Assembly: GCF_003668635.1 (NCBI RefSeq)
Contig: NZ_RCWH01000008.1
Span: forward strand, 1-64,000
Direction: 5' to 3'
DNA: 64,000 nt
DNA from: Planomicrobium sp. Y74
Lineage (GTDB): Bacteria > Bacillota > Bacilli > Bacillales_A > Planococcaceae
Each line of letters starts with the position of its first letter. Position 1 is the stretch's first letter. Shown here piece after piece: positions 15,423-24,418 of this stretch. A program made the position numbers and the translations under genes. The notes beneath the pieces were generated by a model. That model made no database searches. It was not told the DNA's origin and saw nothing but the letters and a program-made list of their open reading frames with translations.

Positions 15423-16304
15423 ATGAAAAGTTTTGGAAAAATGACTGTTGCATCTATTGCGCTTTTGGCATTGGCAGGGTGTTCATCAAATGGAGGTGGG
15501 GGGAGTGAAAGCGGAGGCGGCAGCACACTAGAGACGATTGAAGAAGAAGGGACAGTGACTGTCGGCTTTGCCAATGAACGGCCATATGCCTATCAGGAAG
15601 CGGATGGTACGATTACTGGCCAGTCAGTAGAGATTGCGCGGGCAATTTTTGAAGAAATGGGTGTGGAAGAGCTGGAAGGTTCAGTTGTGGATTTCGATTC
15701 CTTGATCAGCGGGTTGAATTCCCGTAATTTTGATGCTGTCACTGCAGGAATGTATATAACTCCAGAACGCTGTGAGAATGCAGCGTTTGGTGAGCCGGAA
15801 TACCAAATCGGCATAGGGATTGCAACACAAGCGGGAAATCCGAACGATATAAACAGCTATGAAGATATCGCTGCTAATCCGGATCTTACAGTAGCTGTCA
15901 TGTCAGGAGCTATTGAAAGGGAATATATGCTGTCAAACGGAGTTGCTGAAAATCAAATCCAGCAGGTAAATGATATATCCGCCGTTATCACAGCATTGGA
16001 TACAGGGCGTGTGGATGCCATTACGATGACTGACTTGACACTTCAGACCGCCATGCAGGATCAAGAAACAGAAAATATTGAAATCGTGGAAGATGTAGAA
16101 CAGCCGATTGTAGATGGAGAAGAAGTGATCGGTTACGGGGCTGCAGTATTCCATCCGGACGATCAGGATTTATTGGAGCGGTACAATGAAATATTGGCTG
16201 AATTCAAGGAATCTGGACGGTTACTCGAATTGATGGAACCATTCGGTTTTACCGAAGCAAATTTACCAGGTGATATTACTACTGAAGAACTTTGTGCAGG
16301 ATGA
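15423..16304 (+). CDS. ehuB: Ectoine/hydroxyectoine ABC transporter substrate-binding lipoprotein EhuB
   Basis: 293 residues. A lipoprotein signal ends at LALAGC (Cys about 20), followed by a Gly/Ser-rich linker and a periplasmic-binding-protein type II domain (TVGFANERPYAYQEADGT, DAVTAGMYITPERC, GRVDAITMTDLT). The GMYITPERCENAAF stretch is characteristic of EhuB-like proteins. It would capture ectoine or hydroxyectoine at the outer membrane face for uptake as osmoprotectant or nutrient. Start ATG 15423 with GAAAGGGG upstream. It is the first gene of ehuBCDA. A hairpin after it may lower expression of the downstream genes. Confidence 0.88.
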   Translation: MKSFGKMTVASIALLALAGCSSNGGGGSESGGGSTLETIEEEGTVTVGFANERPYAYQEADGTITGQSVEIARAIFEEMGVEELEGSVVDFDSLISGLNSRNFDAVTAGMYITPERCENAAFGEPEYQIGIGIATQAGNPNDINSYEDIAANPDLTVAVMSGAIEREYMLSNGVAENQIQQVNDISAVITALDTGRVDAITMTDLTLQTAMQDQETENIEIVEDVEQPIVDGEEVIGYGAAVFHPDDQDLLERYNEILAEFKESGRLLELMEPFGFTEANLPGDITTEELCAG

Positions 16305-16336
16305 CAATCACAGGCACTTGCTACTAAAGTTTATAG

Positions 16337-16372
16337 TCAGGCATTCCTTTATGGCGGGGTGCCTGATTTTTT
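16337..16372 (+). terminator. Intercistronic hairpin between ehuB and ehuC
   Basis: TCAGGCA pairs with TGCCTGA across a 16-base loop, followed by TTTTTTAA. It looks like a leaky terminator or 3'-stabilising hairpin that would let the binding protein be made in excess of the permeases. Confidence 0.6.
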
Positions 16373-16406
16373 AACTTATGAAATCCTTATAAAGAGGTGA
16401 TTGCAG

Positions 16407-17063
16407 TTGAGTGCAGCTGAAATTGTTGAAGTTTTATCCAGAGGTGTCACTGTAACGGTCAGTTTAATGCTGGTATCCGGTATTCTTGCATTAGTTGTCG
16501 CTTTTGTTGCAGGGCTGTCACGGGTATCAGGTCTGAAAATTGTACGCTTCCTGACTACAGTTTACGTTGAATTTTTCCGCGGAACTTCTTTGCTTGTCCA
16601 ATTATTTTGGATATTTTTTGTCCTTCCCCAATTATTCGGCATTCGTTTGGATCCTTTTATGGCAGGTGTTATTACTTTAGGGCTGAACTATGGAGCTTAC
16701 GCATCAGAGATAGTCAGAGGTTCTATTCTTGCTGTGCCGGACGGCCAAAGAGAAGCAGCCGTTGCATTGAATATGTCGAAAACTCAGCGCATGCGATTAA
16801 TCATCTTACCGCAGGCCCTGAGAACAATGCTGCCTGGATTCGGTAATATCTCGATTGAATTGCTGAAAGCGACTGCCCTGGTTTCATTGATAACTTTGCA
16901 GGACATGATGTACCTTGCCCAAAACTTGAGGGCTGCAGATTACAGTCTCAGTCTGAAAGTTTTTGGAATTTTATTGGTCATGTATTTTGTTCTGGCTCTT
17001 CCGCTCATCGTTTTATCCCGCTATTTGGAAAAAAGAGCTTCGAGAGGGGTGGCTAATACATAA
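16407..17063 (+). CDS. ehuC: Ectoine/hydroxyectoine ABC permease EhuC
   Basis: About 218 residues. Polar amino acid ABC-type permease of the HisM/GlnP family. Several membrane helices surround the EAA loop (DGQREAAVALNMSKTQRMRLI, about 112-132) that docks the ATPase. The start codon is TTG at 16407, placed 7 bases after AGAGGTGA; an earlier TTG at 16401 touches the site. Its stop overlaps the ehuD start by one base (TAATG). It forms the membrane channel with EhuD. Confidence 0.88.
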   Translation: MSAAEIVEVLSRGVTVTVSLMLVSGILALVVAFVAGLSRVSGLKIVRFLTTVYVEFFRGTSLLVQLFWIFFVLPQLFGIRLDPFMAGVITLGLNYGAYASEIVRGSILAVPDGQREAAVALNMSKTQRMRLIILPQALRTMLPGFGNISIELLKATALVSLITLQDMMYLAQNLRAADYSLSLKVFGILLVMYFVLALPLIVLSRYLEKRASRGVANT

Positions 17064-17773
17064 TGGATGTTTTTAACTGGTCTTATGCTGCAGAAGTTTT
17101 CCCGACTATATTCAGAGCGATGTTCGTCACGTTAGGAATTACGCTAGCTGCTTTTGCCGCTGCTTTGGTTTTTGGGCTGGTACTTACTTTATTAAGAAGA
17201 GTCAAATTTAAACCAGTAGCTTATCTTGTTCACGGATTTATAGAATTTGTGAGGGGTACGCCGGTTTTGGTCCAGCTGTTTTTCGTCTATTTCGCATGGC
17301 CTATGGTACCGGTTATCGGCTTCAAAATGACTGCAGTAACAGCCGGTATTGTGACTCTCGGCGTCCATTACAGCACATATTTATCAGAAATATACCGTTC
17401 AGGCATCGAATCTGTGGACCAGGGGCAGTGGGAAGCGAGCAGAGCACTCAATTTCAGCAAGACAAAAACCTGGACAAAAATTGTTTTGCCACAGGCTATT
17501 CCACCTATTATTCCAATGCTGGGAAATTATCTAATAGTGCTCTTCAAGGAAACACCGCTTCTTATGGCTATTTCAGTCAATGAGATGCTTATGACAGCCA
17601 AAAACCTTGGGTCGCAAGTCTTTTCATTTGTAGAAGTTTATACAATTGTTGGACTTCTGTTTCTGTTATTGAGTTATCCATCTTCGCTGTTAGTCGGATA
17701 CTTGGAAAAGCGGATGAATAACCGTTATGCACAAAAAGCTAAAAAGGTGAAAAAGGAGGATGTGATTGTATGA
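17063..17773 (+). CDS. ehuD: Ectoine/hydroxyectoine ABC permease EhuD
   Basis: 236 residues. The second permease subunit, same fold as EhuC, with the EAA loop [20 protein letters not shown] at about 127-146. The start ATG overlaps the ehuC stop by one base and the end overlaps ehuA by four bases (ATGA), consistent with coupled translation. A basic C-terminal tail ([10 protein letters not shown]) follows the last helix. Confidence 0.88.
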   Translation: MDVFNWSYAAEVFPTIFRAMFVTLGITLAAFAAALVFGLVLTLLRRVKFKPVAYLVHGFIEFVRGTPVLVQLFFVYFAWPMVPVIGFKMTAVTAGIVTLGVHYSTYLSEIYRSGIESVDQGQWEASRALNFSKTKTWTKIVLPQAIPPIIPMLGNYLIVLFKETPLLMAISVNEMLMTAKNLGSQVFSFVEVYTIVGLLFLLLSYPSSLLVGYLEKRMNNRYAQKAKKVKKEDVIV

Positions 17774-18546
17774 CGGGGAAACCTATAGTCCAATTTCAGA
17801 ATGTAAAAAAGTCATTTGATGAACTGGAAGTCCTTAAGGGATTTGACTTGGATATTATGCCAGGTGAGAAAGTTTCTATAATCGGACCGAGTGGGTCTGG
17901 AAAAACTACAATTATAAGAATGTTAATGACATTGGAAAAACCAACAGACGGTGAAATTATCGTTGATGGCCAGAATTTATGGCATATGGAATCGAATGGG
18001 AAATGGGTGGAAGCGAACGAAAAACATCTGAGTAAAATCAGAGGAAACATTGGAATGGTGTTTCAGCATTTTAATTTATTTCCTCATATGACGATATTGC
18101 GGAACTGCACAGAAGCGCCAGTTCATGTTTTGGGTTTGAATAAAAAAGAAGCGGAGCAGCGAGCCAAGCAAATGTTGGCTAAAGTTGGTTTAGCTGAGAA
18201 AGAAAAAAATTATCCATTCCAGCTTTCCGGAGGGCAAAAGCAGCGTGTCGCTATTGCCAGAGCACTTGTTATGCAGCCAAAGGTCATGCTTTTTGATGAA
18301 GTTACTTCAGCACTCGATCCTGAATTGGTCGGAGAAGTTCTCAGGGTTATAAAAGACCTGGCGGAGCAAGGAGATATGACTATGATTCTGATTACGCATG
18401 AAATGGATTTTGCGATGGAAATATCTGATCGTGTCGTTTTTTTCGCCGATGGCTATTTAACAGAGGAAGGTCCTCCGGAAGAGTTATTCAATAATCCAAA
18501 GAGCGACAGGCTGAAAAGTTTCCTGCAGCGCTTCAGCAAAGTCTGA
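17770..18546 (+). CDS. ehuA: Ectoine/hydroxyectoine ABC ATPase EhuA
   Basis: 258 residues. Polar amino acid type ABC ATPase with Walker [10 protein letters not shown] (about 40-48), Q loop [13 protein letters not shown], signature LSGGQKQR, and Walker [15 protein letters not shown] with the H loop THEMDFA. The insertion [19 protein letters not shown], between Walker A and the Q loop, is a feature of EhuA-like proteins. It completes a full importer with EhuB, EhuC and EhuD. A terminator follows at 18555. Confidence 0.9.
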   Translation: MTGKPIVQFQNVKKSFDELEVLKGFDLDIMPGEKVSIIGPSGSGKTTIIRMLMTLEKPTDGEIIVDGQNLWHMESNGKWVEANEKHLSKIRGNIGMVFQHFNLFPHMTILRNCTEAPVHVLGLNKKEAEQRAKQMLAKVGLAEKEKNYPFQLSGGQKQRVAIARALVMQPKVMLFDEVTSALDPELVGEVLRVIKDLAEQGDMTMILITHEMDFAMEISDRVVFFADGYLTEEGPPEELFNNPKSDRLKSFLQRFSKV

Positions 18547-18554
18547 ATATAATT

Positions 18555-18587
18555 GACTCTGTCCAATTCCAAGGGACAGAGTTTTTA
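18555..18587 (+). terminator. Terminator of the ehu operon
   Basis: ACTCTGTCC pairs with GGACAGAGT, followed by TTTTT. Confidence 0.85.
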
Positions 18588-18605
18588 AATAACCGGGAAA
18601 TAGAC

Positions 18606-18634
18606 TTGCATTTATTATTTTTAAGCACTACGAT
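18606..18634 (+). promoter_or_regulatory. Candidate sigma-A promoter for the ACAD gene cluster
   Basis: TTGCAT and TACGAT are 17 bp apart. The predicted start of transcription falls about 10 bp before the palindrome at 18653. Confidence 0.5.
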
Positions 18635-18652
18635 TAAATTAATATTCTGAAC

Positions 18653-18670
18653 ATACCAACTGGTCAGTAT
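18653..18670. promoter_or_regulatory. TetR-like operator palindrome
   Basis: ATACCAACTGGTCAGTAT is an imperfect dyad of the ACC-N2-4-GGT type bound by many TetR-family regulators of acyl-CoA genes. It sits just downstream of the candidate promoter and 38 bp before the acyl-CoA dehydrogenase start, where a bound repressor would block transcription. No TetR gene lies in the window. Confidence 0.5.
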
Positions 18671-18690
18671 AAAGAAAGGTGGAAATTATC

Positions 18691-19899
18691 TTGGATTTTT
18701 CCTATTCCCAAAAAACAAAAGGTTTGCAGAAACGCTTGATCAGCTTCATGGAAGAGCATGTCTATCCAAATGAGAAAGTATTTGAACAACAGTTGAACGA
18801 TCAGGACAACCGATGGGCGCAAGTGCCGCCAGTGATGGAAGAGTTAAAACAGAAAGCGAAAGAACAGGGGCTGTGGAATCTCTTTCTGCCTGACAGTGAA
18901 TTCGGAGCGGGCCTCAGCAATCAGGAATACGCGCCGCTGTGTGAGATTATGGGCAGATCGCTGATTGGGCCGGAAGTCTTTAATTGCGGGGCGCCGGATA
19001 CCGGCAATATGGAAGTATTGGTGCGATACGGCACAGAAGAGCAGAAGAAGAGATGGCTCGAACCACTGTTAAATGGCGAAATTCGTTCATGCTTTTCGAT
19101 GACTGAACCGAATGTGGCATCAAGTGACGCAACGAATATCTCGGCAACAATCACTAAAGATGGAGACGAGTATATCGTCAGCGGCAGAAAATGGTGGTCT
19201 TCAGGGGCGGGGGATCCTCGCTGTAAAATTGCAATTGTAATGGGGAAAAATGATCCGGATGCCCCGAGGCATGAACAGCAATCGATGATTCTGGTGCCTC
19301 TGGATACACCAGGCGTTACGATCGAACGAATGCTGTCGGTTTTTGGCTACGACCACGCGCCGCACGGCCATGCTGAAATCAGTTTTGATAATGTCCGGGT
19401 TCCAGCTGGCAATATGATTTGGGGAGAAGGCAAAGGTTTTGCCATTGCACAGGGAAGGCTCGGACCCGGCAGAATCCATCACTGCATGCGGCTGATTGGT
19501 GCTGCTGAACGGGCGCTTGAAGAAATGTGCCGCAGAGTTGCCGAGCGTGCACCCTTTGGCAAGCCATTGGCAAATCAAGGTGTAATCCGGGAATGGATTG
19601 CGGACTCGCGCATTGATATCGAACAGGCACGGCTGTTGACACTGAAAGCGGCCTATATGATGGATACAGTCGGCAATAAGGAAGCGAAAGCTGAGATAGC
19701 GATGATCAAAGTTACGGCACCGAGTATGGCCTTGCGTGTCATTGACCGGGCCATTCAGGCATTTGGAGCAGCGGGAGTCAGTGATGATTTCACCTTGGCG
19801 GCACAATGGGCGAATGCACGGACGCTTCGGCTGGCGGACGGACCGGATGAAGTACACAGAAGCCAGATTGCCAAATTGGAATTAAAAAAATATTTATAG
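18691..19899 (+). CDS. Acyl-CoA dehydrogenase, ACAD10/11-like
   Basis: About 402 residues. FAD-dependent acyl-CoA dehydrogenase fold, with [16 protein letters not shown] and [14 protein letters not shown] as flavin- and substrate-binding segments. The C terminus reads [18 protein letters not shown]. By eye Asp383 occupies the place of the catalytic Glu of YEGTSE-type short-chain enzymes, a pattern seen in the ACAD10/11 subfamily. The start at TTG 18691 has AAAGGTGG 7 bases upstream; a GTG at 18679 overlaps that site. The next gene encodes an APH-fold kinase, the same pair that is fused in animal ACAD10/11 and adjacent in the Pseudomonas levulinate pathway. That suggests action on hydroxyacyl-CoA rather than plain beta-oxidation. 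Confidence 0.88.
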   Translation: MDFSYSQKTKGLQKRLISFMEEHVYPNEKVFEQQLNDQDNRWAQVPPVMEELKQKAKEQGLWNLFLPDSEFGAGLSNQEYAPLCEIMGRSLIGPEVFNCGAPDTGNMEVLVRYGTEEQKKRWLEPLLNGEIRSCFSMTEPNVASSDATNISATITKDGDEYIVSGRKWWSSGAGDPRCKIAIVMGKNDPDAPRHEQQSMILVPLDTPGVTIERMLSVFGYDHAPHGHAEISFDNVRVPAGNMIWGEGKGFAIAQGRLGPGRIHHCMRLIGAAERALEEMCRRVAERAPFGKPLANQGVIREWIADSRIDIEQARLLTLKAAYMMDTVGNKEAKAEIAMIKVTAPSMALRVIDRAIQAFGAAGVSDDFTLAAQWANARTLRLADGPDEVHRSQIAKLELKKYL

Positions 19900-19916
19900 G
19901 AAATGAGGGGGATCTA

Positions 19917-20981
19917 ATGGGGGATTTTACACAAGCAACGATTCCGGTTAGAAAAGGGGAAGAAATTGACCTGCAAAAACTTGAGGAATTTCTTCGCTCG
20001 TCAATTGAAGGACTGCCCGAAGGCGAACTTGAAATCCGCCAATTTGGCGCGGGCCATTCCAACTTAACCTATGCCCTTAAGATTGGGGGATGGGAAGGGG
20101 TTCTCCGTAAACCGCCGCTTGGACCAGTGGCTCCTAAAGCGCACGATATGGAAAGGGAATTCAAAATTCTGCAGTCGCTTGCGCCGATTTTTCCTGCAGC
20201 CCCAAAACCGTATGTGTTTTCGGAAGAAACATCTATAACAGGAAGCCCGTTCTTCGTTATGGAAAGGCGGCATGGCATTGTGCTGGATACCGAATTTCCA
20301 GCAGAAACAGAAGCGGTTGCAGAACTCGGTAAGAAAATTTCTGAGAAGATGGTGGATACGCTGGTGGAGCTCCATGCCATCGATTACAAAGAAACGGCGC
20401 TTGCCGGCATGGCGAAACCGGAAGGATTTATGGAACGGCAGGTCAGCGGGTGGATTGGCCGTTATGAACGTGCTAAAACAGATGATATTGAAGAGGTGGA
20501 AGCGTTGAAACAATGGATGCTGGCCAATATACCGGAATCACAGGAGCCAGCAATCATCCATTATGATTTTAAATTAAACAATGCGGTGTTCAGTGAAGAT
20601 TATACGGAAATAACCGGACTTTTTGATTGGGAAATGACAACTGTCGGCGACCCGCTGGCAGATTTGGGCGCAGCAATGAGCTACTGGATTCAGGCGGATG
20701 ATCCGGAACTTTTGAAAAAGGGGATGGGCAAACCGCCTGTTACTGTCAACGAAGGATTTTACACACGTGAGGAATTTATTCTCAGCTATGCAAAAAAAAG
20801 TGGTCGGGACATCTCACAGATTGATTTTTATCTGACGTTCGCTTATTTCAAGCTTGCCGTCATTGTCCAGCAGATTTATTTCCGTTATAAAAATGGACAG
20901 ACGCAGGATCCGCGATTTGCGAATTTCGACCGATTTGTTAAAAACCTGATCCGCTATGCGCTGGGAACAGCAACTAAATAG
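19917..20981 (+). CDS. APH-family phosphotransferase (putative hydroxyacyl-CoA kinase)
   Basis: 354 residues. Aminoglycoside-phosphotransferase/choline-kinase fold. The N lobe includes GAGHSNLTYAL (about 43-53) and RKPPLGP. The Brenner catalytic motif is HYDFKLNN (about 214-221), and the metal motif is FDWEMTTVGDPLADLG (about 234-249). Despite the fold name, its position 17 bases after an ACAD10/11-like gene points to phosphorylation of a 4-hydroxyacyl-CoA or similar intermediate, by analogy with LvaA and the kinase domain of ACAD10/11. That is inference from context. The start ATG 19917 has GAGGGGG upstream. Confidence 0.85.
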   Translation: MGDFTQATIPVRKGEEIDLQKLEEFLRSSIEGLPEGELEIRQFGAGHSNLTYALKIGGWEGVLRKPPLGPVAPKAHDMEREFKILQSLAPIFPAAPKPYVFSEETSITGSPFFVMERRHGIVLDTEFPAETEAVAELGKKISEKMVDTLVELHAIDYKETALAGMAKPEGFMERQVSGWIGRYERAKTDDIEEVEALKQWMLANIPESQEPAIIHYDFKLNNAVFSEDYTEITGLFDWEMTTVGDPLADLGAAMSYWIQADDPELLKKGMGKPPVTVNEGFYTREEFILSYAKKSGRDISQIDFYLTFAYFKLAVIVQQIYFRYKNGQTQDPRFANFDRFVKNLIRYALGTATK

Positions 20982-20989
20982 AATCAGGT

Positions 20990-21027
20990 AAAGAGAAGGC
21001 CGGAATTTCCGGTCTTTTCTTTTTTAT
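20990..21027 (+). terminator. Hairpin after the APH-fold kinase
   Basis: GGCCGG and CCGGTC form the core of an imperfect stem, followed by TTTTCTTTTTT. It partly separates the kinase from the P450 gene. Confidence 0.6.
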
Positions 21028-21083
21028 GGGTAAGAATGTATAACTTTTTTAGTATGAAGATTCTTAGGAAAAAATATTTTCTT

Positions 21084-21173
21084 GTCCAGACTCCAGCGCC
21101 CAGCTCTTCGGTCAGGACCGCGCCGCTGTTCTGTCTTATGCCTTTCAGAGCTGAACGGGCGCTTCCGCTTTTC
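21084..21173 (+). repeat. Family B structured repeat, copy B1 (shortened)
   Basis: Begins GTCCAGACTCCAGCGCCCAG and ends GGGCGCTTCCGCTTTTC. The ends pair (AGCGCCC-AGCTCT with AGAGCT-GGGCGCT). The inner CATAAG stem is partly deleted. It lies between the kinase and P450 genes. Confidence 0.85.
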
Positions 21174-21241
21174 TTTTTAGGTGATTTGGCGGAGAAAAAA
21201 ACGGATGGCAGCGGGTATGAATAGAGAAAGGAGGCGGTATG

Positions 21242-22438
21242 ATGGACGTCAATAAATACGGCCAGCAATTATTTTCAGAAGGATTTGTGAAGAATCCCTA
21301 TCCATATTACGCACAGCTGCGTGAGGAAGAACCGGTTTATAAAACCCGGTTCCCGGATGGCCAGCAGGGCTGGCTGGTTACAGGTTATACGGAAGCGGTG
21401 GAAGCATTGAAGGAGCCGCGTTTCATCAAGGACTTCAGCAAGCTTTACGGAGGCTCGATGGACGGGATGAGTGTATTTACACAGAATATGCTTTTTTCAG
21501 ATCCGCCGGATCATCGCCGTCTCCGGGGATTAGCACAAAAAGCCTTTACGCCGCGGGTCATCGAAGGCATGAAAGAGCGGATCGAGGAAATAACCGATCA
21601 GCTTTTGGACGATATGGAGCAGAAAGAGGAAATTAATTTGATAGATGATTTTGCTTTTCCATTGCCGATTATCGTCATTTGCGAAATTCTCGGTGTGCCT
21701 TCGGAAGACCGTGATAAATTTCGAATCTGGTCGAATTCACTTATTGAAGGAAGCAGCGGTGAGCCCGGAGTCAGTATTTATCAGCACATGAATGATTTTA
21801 TCCGCTATCTTGGGGAATGGTTCATAGAAACAAGGCGAGAGCCGAAGGACGACCTGATCAGCAAGCTGATAGCAGCGGAAGAAGCTGGTGATCGGCTGAC
21901 GGAAAAAGAATTATATGGGATTGTGACCTTATTGATCATTGCCGGCCATGAGACTACGGTCAATCTGATAGGCAATAGTTTTTTGAACTTATTGAAGCAT
22001 CCGGAACAGAAAGAGCTGTTAAGGAGAAATCCGGAGCTGATTGAAGGGGCAATCGAGGAATCATTGCGTTTCGATGGGCCAGTTGAATTCAGTACATCCA
22101 GATGGGCAAGTGAAAGCTGCCAATTTGCCGGAAAAGAAATCATGCGGGGGGAATTGGTGGTGGTTGCCTTGAATGCAGCGAACCGTGACCCTGATAAATT
22201 CCAGAAACCTGAAGTATTGGATATCAGCCGGGAAAAAAGTCCGCATCTCGCTTTCGGAACAGGCATCCATCATTGCCTCGGTGCGCCGCTTGCACGGCTC
22301 GAGGGGAAGATAGCAATCAGCAAGCTGATGGAGCGTTTTCCTAACTTGAGATTGCGCATTCCGGAAAGCGAACTGGAATGGCGGTCGGGCATGATTGTCC
22401 GTGGTGTAAAAGAAATTCCGGTCACTGAAAAAGAATGA
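21242..22438 (+). CDS. Cytochrome P450
   Basis: 398 residues, soluble bacterial-type P450 (CYP107-like length and layout). The I-helix oxygen-activation motif AGHETT lies near residue 238, the ExxR core in ESLRFDGP, and the heme-ligand loop FGTGIHHCLGAPLAR with Cys about 345. Needs a ferredoxin or flavodoxin partner, not seen here. ATG 21242 is preferred over ATG 21239 because AGGAGG is then 7 bases away. It follows the ACAD and kinase genes after a family B repeat. A joint role, hydroxylating an acyl substrate that the kinase and dehydrogenase then process, is possible but unproven. Confidence 0.92.
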   Translation: MDVNKYGQQLFSEGFVKNPYPYYAQLREEEPVYKTRFPDGQQGWLVTGYTEAVEALKEPRFIKDFSKLYGGSMDGMSVFTQNMLFSDPPDHRRLRGLAQKAFTPRVIEGMKERIEEITDQLLDDMEQKEEINLIDDFAFPLPIIVICEILGVPSEDRDKFRIWSNSLIEGSSGEPGVSIYQHMNDFIRYLGEWFIETRREPKDDLISKLIAAEEAGDRLTEKELYGIVTLLIIAGHETTVNLIGNSFLNLLKHPEQKELLRRNPELIEGAIEESLRFDGPVEFSTSRWASESCQFAGKEIMRGELVVVALNAANRDPDKFQKPEVLDISREKSPHLAFGTGIHHCLGAPLARLEGKIAISKLMERFPNLRLRIPESELEWRSGMIVRGVKEIPVTEKE

Positions 22439-22530
22439 GTAAATACTTTATAAAAGATGGGAATATTAGGTTTAAGACTGGCAGAACGGGTAAAGAATAC
22501 TAAAATATTCTACAGAAAGGGATGGAATCA

Positions 22531-22938
22531 ATGAATCATGTAAAAGCACTGGTTATCAAATTTTTGATGATTGCAGTAGTCCTCTTGATTATTTTGACTT
22601 TATTCTTTGATGTTCCGTTCATGGATACGATTTGGATCAGCTTAGCGCTGACAATTATAGCTTATTTATTGGGCGACCTGATGATATTCAGGAAAGCGGG
22701 TGACCGCTCCGATCAGAATAAGCGCAATGCCATTGCAACAGTTTCAGATATTGTTGTGGCCTTTCTTGTAATATGGCTGCTTGGCGATGCACTAGTGGGC
22801 AATGACGTCGATATCATTACTCCTGCGATTATCTCTGCAATCGTTATAGGAGGTGGAGAATGGTTCTTCCACAAATATCTGGACAGCAGTGTTTTCCCAG
22901 AGAAACATGATACAGCACATACAGCACATACTCGTTGA
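22531..22938 (+). CDS. yndM: DUF2512 membrane protein (YndM-like)
   Basis: About 135 residues with four hydrophobic helices (roughly 5-25, 30-50, 68-88, 95-115). The conserved features are ALVIKFLMI at the start, a GDLMIFRKAGDRSDQNKRN loop, and a GGGEWFFHKYL motif before a His-rich tail (EKHDTAHTAHTR). This resembles the YndM family of Bacillales, function unknown. ATG 22531 is preferred because AAAGGGATGG is then well spaced; ATG 22522 lies too close. A single gene with a terminator. Confidence 0.72.
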   Translation: MNHVKALVIKFLMIAVVLLIILTLFFDVPFMDTIWISLALTIIAYLLGDLMIFRKAGDRSDQNKRNAIATVSDIVVAFLVIWLLGDALVGNDVDIITPAIISAIVIGGGEWFFHKYLDSSVFPEKHDTAHTAHTR

Positions 22939-22944
22939 ACTACT

Positions 22945-22972
22945 GAGCTCCTGTTTGTCAGGGGCTTTTTTA
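22945..22972 (+). terminator. Terminator after yndM-like gene
   Basis: AGCTCCTG pairs with CAGGGGCT, followed by TTTTTT. Confidence 0.8.
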
Positions 22973-23074
22973 TTTTGTGTGGATTAGTTGGAAAGTTGAA
23001 AACCGGGCATAATGTGTTTGTTGCAGCCAGTAACAGGGGAAATATTTATTATAGGACAAAATGGGGGGACGTTT

Positions 23075-24376
23075 ATGAAAAATTTCACTTTTTGGATTAA
23101 AGAAAAATTGTGGGTGACTCCAGCTGTCTACAGTATTTTGGCAGTGACTCTGTCAATCATCTTTTTTTATATTGATCTGTATCTTATCGAATCATTCAGT
23201 GAGTACATACCTTCAATTCTTTTGACAAATGTCGACCTGGCAAAAACCATCATGGGTAATTTATCAGGCGCTTTGCTGACGATGACTACTTTTACATTTT
23301 CAACGATTCTCGTTGTACTGACTATGTACTCCTCACAATTTTCACCCAGAACGTTAAAGAACTTTGTACACGACCGTCTGACCTGGAGAGTGTTAGGCGT
23401 ATTTCTTGGCGGGTTTATCTATAATACATTATCCTTGCTGTTCATGAGGGCGCATCTTTACAGCCACGATGTCATTTCCACATTCATCGGTATCCTGATC
23501 GCCTTCTTCTGTTTGGCGACTTTTGCCTATTTCATCCATCATATCTCAACAACAGTCCAGGTTGGGAAGTTAGTAATCGATCTGGTGGGCGATACCGAAC
23601 GAGTAATTGGTAAATTCGAAGATTTATGGGAAAAGAGTTCAGATGAGGGCACGATATGGAGACCTGATGGCATCAAGCAGTCTTTGGCGACAGGGAAAGC
23701 AGGATTTATCGGCTACATATACTTTAACGAACTATTGGAATTTGCTAAAAAAAATAAAGTGGAAGTGGAAGTTCTTGCTTCTATAGGTGATTACGTCCAT
23801 GAGAATAAATCAATTGTGAATGTCTATATGACAGATTCCAAAAAATTTCCGATTAATGATTTTTTTGTAATTGGAGACGAGCGAACTTCTGAACAGGACA
23901 TAGAATTTGCTCTGCAAAAACTGGTCGAAATTTCGCTTCGGGCAATATCACCCGGCATCAACGATCCGAATACCGCCAATGACATTGTAATAAGACTTGG
24001 CAATTTGCTCGGGAAAATCGGCAACCTTAAAACAGATCAAGTTGTGCTTAGTGATAAGGATGGGACTGGCAGAATTTTGTATCCTTATCCCGATTTCAAA
24101 GAAATACTTTATAAGGTTTATTATCAATTTTCCTATTATGGAAAAGAAGATATATCTGTACTCGGTGCTTTAACGGATTCATTGATTATTACTGCAGAAT
24201 CGGTGAATGAAAAGCATCATAACGATTTATGGGATATTCAATTATATATGTTGGAAGGAGTAGACACTGAAAATCTGAAGTCAATGGACCGGCTGTTTCT
24301 ACAAAAGAAACTGGATATCCTTGCTGATAGAGTGAACAAAAGAACAGTTAATCTATTAACCTTCAATGAAAATTAA
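23075..24376 (+). CDS. DUF2254 predicted membrane protein
   Basis: 433 residues. Four N-terminal membrane helices (about 15-35, 60-85, 105-130, 140-165), including MGNLSGALLTMTTFTFS and the FSPRTLKNFVHDR segment typical of DUF2254. A large soluble C-terminal region follows, containing AISPGINDPNTANDIV. The function is not established in any member I can recall. It is followed 42 bases later by an MscS channel gene, hinting at a membrane-stress role. The start ATG 23075 follows GGGGGGACG. Confidence 0.8.
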   Translation: MKNFTFWIKEKLWVTPAVYSILAVTLSIIFFYIDLYLIESFSEYIPSILLTNVDLAKTIMGNLSGALLTMTTFTFSTILVVLTMYSSQFSPRTLKNFVHDRLTWRVLGVFLGGFIYNTLSLLFMRAHLYSHDVISTFIGILIAFFCLATFAYFIHHISTTVQVGKLVIDLVGDTERVIGKFEDLWEKSSDEGTIWRPDGIKQSLATGKAGFIGYIYFNELLEFAKKNKVEVEVLASIGDYVHENKSIVNVYMTDSKKFPINDFFVIGDERTSEQDIEFALQKLVEISLRAISPGINDPNTANDIVIRLGNLLGKIGNLKTDQVVLSDKDGTGRILYPYPDFKEILYKVYYQFSYYGKEDISVLGALTDSLIITAESVNEKHHNDLWDIQLYMLEGVDTENLKSMDRLFLQKKLDILADRVNKRTVNLLTFNEN

Positions 24377-24418
24377 ACAGAAGGATTCTGCAAGTAAACA
24401 GGAGGGGAGGGAGCGGGA

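Noticed and set aside
20990-21240. Insertion sequence between the kinase and P450 genes
   Set aside because: Only a shortened family B repeat is present; there is no transposase and no target duplication.
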